Part shown: positions 58,439-64,000 of the stretch, piece by piece
How positions within the stretch are numbered: the stretch's first letter is position 1
How the letters are laid out: every line of letters starts with the position of its first letter
Source: Aldrovandia affinis
Lineage: Eukaryota; Chordata; Actinopteri; Notacanthiformes; Halosauridae
Assembly: GCA_029706075.1 (NCBI GenBank)
Contig: JAINUG010000031.1
Span: forward strand, 1,905,001 to 1,969,000
Length of the DNA stretch: 64,000 nucleotides
Direction of reading: 5' to 3'
Made by a program: the position numbers and the translations under genes
Notes under the pieces: model-generated
Databases searched by the model: none
What the model saw: the letters and a program-made list of their open reading frames with translations, nothing else
Told to the model about the DNA's origin: nothing

Positions 58439-58440
<2 letters not shown>
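58146..58440 (+). mobile_element. Internally deleted Tc1-like element
   Basis: The left end GTAACTGCCAAAATAAAGGA is mirrored by the right end TCCTTTATTTTGGCATTAAC, giving inverted termini about 290 bp apart. The interior keeps transposase fragments in different frames: 'SVMVWGAFS' sense near 58204, then 'FQDDNALIHRARVDTEWFD' and 'WSSQSPDLNPIEH' up to 58408, which include a catalytic aspartate region. The N-terminal half is missing, so it is a dead MITE-like derivative. Confidence 0.8.
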
Positions 58441-58470
<30 letters not shown>

Positions 58471-61071
58471 TGCAACTTTTTCATGGAGTACATTCATTTA
58501 CGTAAGCTCATAAAGAAGATGTAATAAATGACTGCAAGAGATCAAGTTGGACAAAACGATACCTGTCTGATATATGGCCTGTACTACTGTAACTTCAATG
58601 CAGTCTATAGCATATTGTAAACACTTGAAGTAATGTGTTCTTCGTTCTCAATTGTAAGCAACTAGCAATGGAATACTACGCTCATTAGAAAAAAACTAAG
58701 CAAATTATTTGTATTATTTGTTATTGTTCTTAAAAATAGAACACAGGAAACGTAAATACATGCATAAACTCAGAAACAGTATTTATCTTGCAATACCTTT
58801 TACGATAAGCAAATTATGCACTTTTGATCAAAACACTTTTTCAAGGATTTAATGACATTTATCTCAGGAATTCTCCAAACAAACACCAAAAGACCATAGT
58901 GACACACATTTTAAATCTGTCGGTGTGAATCAAGTACCTCTCTCTTTTTTTACAGCGAGGCATCCATATTGAACGGACGGCCAAGTAAGCCAATGCAAAA
59001 TTTGATCAAGAATATACAATGGTGTCTGCCTCTGACTTTATGAAAATGTTTTATTGATGGCTCATTATAGACAGTCCGGTCCGGCAGTAAGGTGAGTTCG
59101 ATCTGCCCAGATAGAAGACTCGACGTGTAATAATGCCTGCTAAATAATTAATATCAAAACCTAATTCATCTCCATGTGATGCAGGATATGTACATATTTT
59201 AGAGAGCCATTTGCATATTCAGAATAAAAACACAAAGCCATTAGACAACTAGATGAACGCCACCACCTTCGGACGCAGTCAACTGTTTTGATCTCGAGTG
59301 TTGAGGGACTTGATGGCATCCTTTCCGATGATCTGCTTGGTCAAATTTAAGAATACAAATTGCCACCCTGTGATATAGTGTCCTGGATGTTCCATTGTGC
59401 TGCTCTCGTCTTTATGCCTCAAATGTTGTGCAACACTGAGCCTCCTGCTGCATCAGGAACACATACTGTGTAGAGGCATCGTCTTCCACCGGAGGCTACG
59501 ACAGTGTTTGCAACTCATTAGTGATTTGTAAATGATATTTGCTCCCTTGTGACATATCATTTCAAATGGTTTTCTAATAATAACACCCACTGATATTAAA
59601 GTAAGAGGCCCTTGTGTCGCGATCATGCATTTCACAAATTCCGTCTCGAAAATTACATTCTGGCGCACCAATATCCATTGTATTCATATTTTTAACGAAT
59701 ATTAAAGATTCCCTAAGGTTCCTCATGAATATTATGGCAACTTACCTTATTGTGAGATGCACAAAATGTGTCGCAGGAGCTGATAGTGTTGCCCACCCAA
59801 ATGAGCAGGAGAATGCCTACATTCGAACATAAATGCTTTAATGTAAAGGGACGTTCACCCAAAGGGACCACGTTCCAGTGGCGTTTAGGGAAACCGTTTC
59901 ACTTTTAACACTTTTAGCGCAACCACTGTTTGCATTATTAATATGCGCCTCTGTCAGTTTGTGAGTGTAAATAATATTCACTCTTGCTAGGCTACTTTCC
60001 CTGCACGGAATATGCCTCAAAGCTGTTCGTTTCAACTGTCACAACCCCTCCCCCCCTTTAATGACTCCTGACAAATTATGTGACTTGCTGTGGTTGGTTT
60101 CCTGTATTTCTCCCATAAAGTAAGTGAACTTGGCATGATGCTCCGTGCTGGGCCGGGCCCCAGGCTGCCGCTCTAGCGATATTCACTGCGCATTCTACAA
60201 ATGAACCGCTGGCTCGGAGATCTACGAGGCCCCCGCGACGAACAGGAACAACGAGGGCAAGCCGTTATCGGGGCCGCCCCGCCAATCTGCGGCGGGCAAA
60301 GCCTGCGCCTTTCCTGGATACACCACTGGTCTTTGAAATTAAAGTCGTGTCTGTAATCCACAGAAATGGCCCTTCTACTGCCGCTTAGAACCGGTTTAGT
60401 TTCACCTCAGCTCATGATAAAAGCGTGACAGGCGCACGGGAGTGCTATCTTCTCGCGAGGTTGATAGGTTCTGCCAGCTTATCGGAGGGAGGCAGCTAAC
60501 CTCCTTGTACCAGGCCCGTGGACAGAACGGAGGAGTCCATTTACAAAAGGTGCTGCCTCCAGCGGTTGTAAATAAAACCAGATTTGCTTTGTTAACACAC
60601 TCTCACACACACACACACACACACACACGCGCGCAGACACACACACACAGTAAAAACTTTGGCAAATTTTTGCAACCTTTCCTCCAAACAAAACATAATA
60701 TTCCAAGCTCAGTGCAAGTGATAGAACGCATTCATGTAAATCCATACAAGCGCGGCGGCAGGAAATTGACAGGGATGTACTGGAGCGGTTTGCCTGTAAA
60801 AGGTGGGATTTACATGTTTAATTGGGGCTTAAACTCCCTCCCCTGAGTTTACCTGTTATACTGTGTGCTCTGATCATGGGTCTGTGCAGGATAGCTTGTG
60901 CTGCTGATTTTAATGCCTTGGTATGCTCATACATAGCTGCCAGTCATGCAAATTAACTTACACATGGCACCAAGGCAATACACATCATCAAACTGTTTTA
61001 AGATGACATGTGTGAAGTTTTGCATTGAATGACATAGAACAGTTTAATGTTAAATATATATATATATTATA
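58441..61071. other. Intergenic, no gene seen
   Basis: Contains a (TG)n run at 58440-58458, a GC-rich patch at 60130-60310, and a (CA)n run at 60602-60650. Nothing coding was recognised. Confidence 0.7.
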
Positions 61072-62178
61072 TACAGAGGTAGATTATTCCAAAATAATGG
61101 AAACACCGAATGAAAAGGGACTTAATGAAACTTACGAAAAAGGACGTATTTTGAAGTAACTAAATCACAATTAAAAAGGAGCACTTTAATATGTGGGTTC
61201 TAAAGCAATATGAGGGATCTAACAGATTTTGAAAGAGGTCAAATAGTTGGTGCCCAAATTGCATGTGCATCAGCCACAGAAACGGCAAAATAATTGAATG
61301 TGTCAAGGGGAATGGTGTCAAAAAATATAGCGGAGAAAAAGCTGCATCACGAAAGAGGAATAGTGGTTGCAAGTCGAAACTCACAGACACTGATTGATGG
61401 ACACTTCACAGGATAGTTGCTAAATACCACCAAAAAAATTGTGAATCTGAAAAAAGCAGAACAAGAGGCCACAGGTGGAAATTAGTTAAAGGCAAATTCC
61501 GCACAGATATTAGGACGTTTTTCTTTACACAGAGAGTTGTCAATGCCTGGAACAGCTTGCCAGGTCAGGTAGTAGAGGCAGAAACGCTTGGGCTATTCAA
61601 GTCCAGGCTAGATGTAGTACTAGATACTCTTTAGATTATATCATGATGAGCCTAGATGGACCGAACGGCCCGTTCTCATCATTATGTATTCTTATGTTCT
61701 TAAAGAACTGAATCTACACCTCCATGACCCAGTATCAACAAAAACGAAATCACAAAATCGTGAACTTCACATAGCTGATATTTACGATACGGCTGCCATT
61801 CGGAAACTGCTTATAACCAAGGCCAATGCGCAACAACGCATATCCTGGTGTAATGAGCACAAAACCTGGACTTCTGAGCAGTGGAAGAAAGTAATATGGT
61901 CTGATGAGTCATCCTGTATTTTTTCCTACATCTGGATAGGTTTATGTTTGGAGAAAGCCAAAGGAAGCCTGTTCCCAACTGTTAAATATGGTGGTGGATC
62001 TGTTATGGTATGGACAGCCATCTCGCAGGAATGATTGGGGTCAATTATTACTCTGCATGGGAAAACTACAGCCAAGGAATACGAAACCATTTTAGGCGAC
62101 CAGGTGCACCCTATGGTGCAGACATTGTTTCCTCACGATGTTCCCATATTCCAAGACAATAACGCTGCCCCATACACA
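61072..62178 (+). mobile_element. Tc1-like transposon, interrupted and 3'-truncated
   Basis: Begins with the terminus GAGGTAGATTATTCCAAAAT near 61077. N-terminal transposase remains are visible in 61210-61450 ('DFERGQIVGAQIACASA'), and after an inserted LINE piece (61461-61702) the frame resumes with 'HDPVSTKT', 'RKLLITKANAQQRISWCNEH', 'WKKVIWSDESS', 'YGGGSVMVW' and 'FQDNNAAPY'. The first two catalytic aspartates can be placed (WSDES and FQDN). Homology stops abruptly at about 62178, where L2 sequence begins. It has stops and frameshifts and is dead. Confidence 0.8.
61461..61702 (+). mobile_element. CR1-like LINE 3' end inserted in the Tc1 element
   Basis: The + strand encodes the C-terminus typical of CR1/L2-clade LINE ORF2 ('FRTDIRTFFFTQRVVNAWNS', 'LPGQVVEAETLGLFKSRLD'), followed by the tail 'gatggaccgaacggcccg' and the terminal repeat 'tattcttatgttctta'. 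It splits the Tc1 transposase frame cleanly. A related tail in the opposite orientation is at 27341. Confidence 0.8.
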
Positions 62179-63288
62179 CTGCTAAATGTATTTTACTTTG
62201 TAATACATTAACTGCCCCAGATTTAGCAAAACTGCTCAATTAAATCTGTAGTAAAAAAAGTGCAAAAGTGTGTTCAAATACAGTATATGCAGTTTCTACA
62301 TAAGCTAATGATTACATGATTGATTTAGTTTAAGCCACGGTTTAAATTGTGATTTCAAACCAGAAAAAGTGGGACATTGTCTTATGTATAGTATAGTGTT
62401 CCAGTTGTCAGTGGCTGTAATAGAGAAATTTGAGCGGACAAATTCAGTGGATCTACACTGTACTGCACAATCACCTCTAGTGGAGGATCTTGTTTGCCTG
62501 ATATTATCTTGGCAGAGTGATACAAATGTTTTCAGTGGTGCAGGAGCAAAATTGTAAATAATTTTGTGGATCAGGCAGGTAATAGTAAAGAAGACATAGT
62601 TATTAAAAGTGAGAAGATTATACTTGGATATGATATTGCAATGATGTTACATTTTTGGTTTCTTATCCAATATTTTCAGGGTTTGTTTGTACAGGTTATA
62701 TAGTGGCTTTAATATTATTTTCTCTGTCGGAGACTAACTGGTTACACAGTATGACAGGTGTGGAAAAACCATAGAATGCATGTACTTCTACATGTACATA
62801 CTTCTACTTCTGTACGAGCTTAGCAGCCTCCGTTGACAGTTGATTACTTATAAATCTGAAGATCCTGAGATTATATTTAACTGTATTGGTGATGTTTTCA
62901 AAAGATAGATGGTAATCAATGATTATACCAAGATATTTAAAATCAGACACAATGTGTAGTTTTTCACCATTAACTGTAACATCTGGTTGATGAACCTCAT
63001 TTTTCCTAATTGAGAAGTACATGCATACAGTCTTGCTCACATTTAAGGTAAGGCAAGCCACCATGATATTCTATCCATAGCCATTGTTAACTTAAGGGCC
63101 ACCTGTTGTCTTGTTTTGGCATGCACGTATATAACAGTGTCATCTGCATACATCTGAGTGTCTACACCAGGACATACAGTAGGAAGATCATTGGACGTAC
63201 AAGCTAAAAAGCAAGGGGCCCAGACATGACCCCTGTGGAACACCAGTAGAATACTCCATTATAGGGGAGAGTTTAGCTATAATGCTTT
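62179..63288 (-). pseudogene. Older L2-type LINE, minus strand, ORF2 remains
   Basis: On the minus strand, reverse transcriptase sequence runs from about 63286 downwards. It reads 'TGVPQGSCLGPLLFSLYV' with a frameshift, then 'CPGVDTQMYADDTVIYVHAK' carrying the Y-A-D-D active site, then 'LNVSKTVCMYFSIRK' and 'DFKYLGIIIDYHLSFE'. The C-terminal part returns at 62590-62385 ('SSTRGDCAVQCRSTEFVRSN'). The 5' part is cut off by a younger L2 at about 63289, and its 3' end abuts the Tc1 element at about 62178. Several frameshifts and stops make it inactive. Confidence 0.82.
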
Positions 63289-64000
63289 TACATTTACATT
63301 TTACATTTTAAGCATTTAGCAGATGCTCTTATCCAGAGTGACTTACAAGATGTACATTAATACATGGTAGGAACAATCATAGTTAGCGCACAATATCAGT
63401 GCAGTAATACAGCAATAGACATCATTGCAGGCGTCTGCGTACCATACCTGTAACACTGGGAAGGAAAAGGTTAGTGTAATTTTTTTATTATTTTTTATTT
63501 ATTTATTTTGAGTATAGTGTTGAACAAGTAAACAGTGGTGAAGACAATTTAGCTAGATGGACAGAGTTCAGTGGTAGTGGAGTCTGAAGAGGTGGGTTTT
63601 GAGTCTCGCAAGTGATTCCGCGGTCCTGACCGATTGCGGAAGGTCGTTCCACCAGCGAGGGATCAGGACAGAGAAGAGGCGAGACCGCGAGGAGCGGCTG
63701 CCAGGCGCCCGGAGGGAAGGGACAGTCAGTTTACCAGAGGAGGCGGAGCAGAGGGGTCTGGGAGGGGTGTAGGGAGTGATGAGTGACTGGAGGTAAAGGG
63801 GAGCAGTACCTCTGGCCGCTTGAAAAGCAAGCACCAGTGAGTTGAATCTGATGCGTGCTGCGATGGGGAGCCAGTGCAGAGAGGAGAGTAGAGGGGTGAC
63901 GTGGGTGAACTTCGGCTGGTTGAACACCAGACGAGCGGCAGCGTTCTGGACTAGTTGCAGTGGCTTGATGGCACAGGCCGGAAGGCCTGCCAGCAAGGAA
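63289..64000 (-). mobile_element. Younger L2-type LINE, 3' part, running off the window
   Basis: An open frame of at least 142 codons on the minus strand (63996-63568) is the ORF2 C-terminus: 'LQLVQNAAARLVFNQPKF', 'LHWLPIAARIRFNSLVLAFQ', 'WWNDLPQSVRTAESLARLKT' and 'HLFRLHYH' then stop. A 3' UTR follows with the common fish L2 tail (minus strand CTTGTAAGTCACTCTGGATA, then AGAGCATCTGCTAAATG) and ATGTAAA-type terminal repeats at 63289-63310. The frame is intact in the visible part. The 5' end is outside the window. Confidence 0.85.

Noticed and set aside
59876-60328. Possible hAT element with ends CAGTGGCG... and ...TATACACCACTG-like (CCTGGATACACCACTG)
   Set aside because: The ends are only partly complementary, and the flanking 8-mers (CCACGTTC, GTCTTTGA) do not match, so there is no target duplication to support it.
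60442-60846. 134-codon open frame around the (CA)n repeat
   Set aside because: The middle is Thr-His repeat from the microsatellite, and the flanks show no protein family.

Overview
The window is vertebrate genomic DNA, most likely from a ray-finned fish. It holds the 3' part of one gene, foxp1, on the + strand. Fish origin is inferred from the transposons (fish-type Gypsy, Tc1/mariner and L2 LINE relics with the familiar fish L2 3' tail) and from compact introns. I cannot name the species or decide between the teleost copies foxp1a and foxp1b.

Positions 1-10956 are the intron upstream of the first visible exon. The first 4.3 kb are plain intron. From 4.5 to 10.95 kb the intron is scrambled: there are decayed copies of the start of the next exon, a broken minus-strand Gypsy element, two further Gypsy LTR-bearing fragments, a dispersed array of ~74-bp repeats whose units carry a copy of the next exon's 3' splice site, and a complete-ended but dead Tc1-like transposon.

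Thirteen constitutive-type coding exons, plus one alternative forkhead exon, run from 10957 to the stop codon at 47584-47586. They read in frame across GT/AG junctions. They encode, in order, the glutamine-rich region, a C2H2 zinc finger, a leucine zipper, a CtBP-type PLNLV motif, the forkhead domain and the acidic C-terminus. The N-terminal exons lie before the window. The key biology is at 42732-43357: two forkhead exons in tandem with identical phases, one canonical and one matching the mammalian FOXP1-ES (exon 18b) type. Splicing could therefore switch DNA-recognition residues, and the reading frame penalises using both exons or neither.

Introns hold many (TG)n/(CT)n microsatellites, a 2-kb minisatellite at 27.63-29.64 kb, a hAT-like MITE with target-site duplication at 35.4 kb, and AT-rich low-repeat blocks that look like candidate conserved noncoding elements. 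A long 3' UTR (47587 to about 52.1 kb) carries a G-quadruplex-like (GGGGTT)n tract and a perfect miR-9 seed site.

From 52.1 to 61 kb I see no gene, only AT-rich intergenic DNA and a Tc1-derived MITE. From 61.07 to 64 kb there is a nest of transposons: a Tc1 element interrupted by a CR1-like 3' end and then by an L2 LINE, itself interrupted by a younger L2 that runs off the window.
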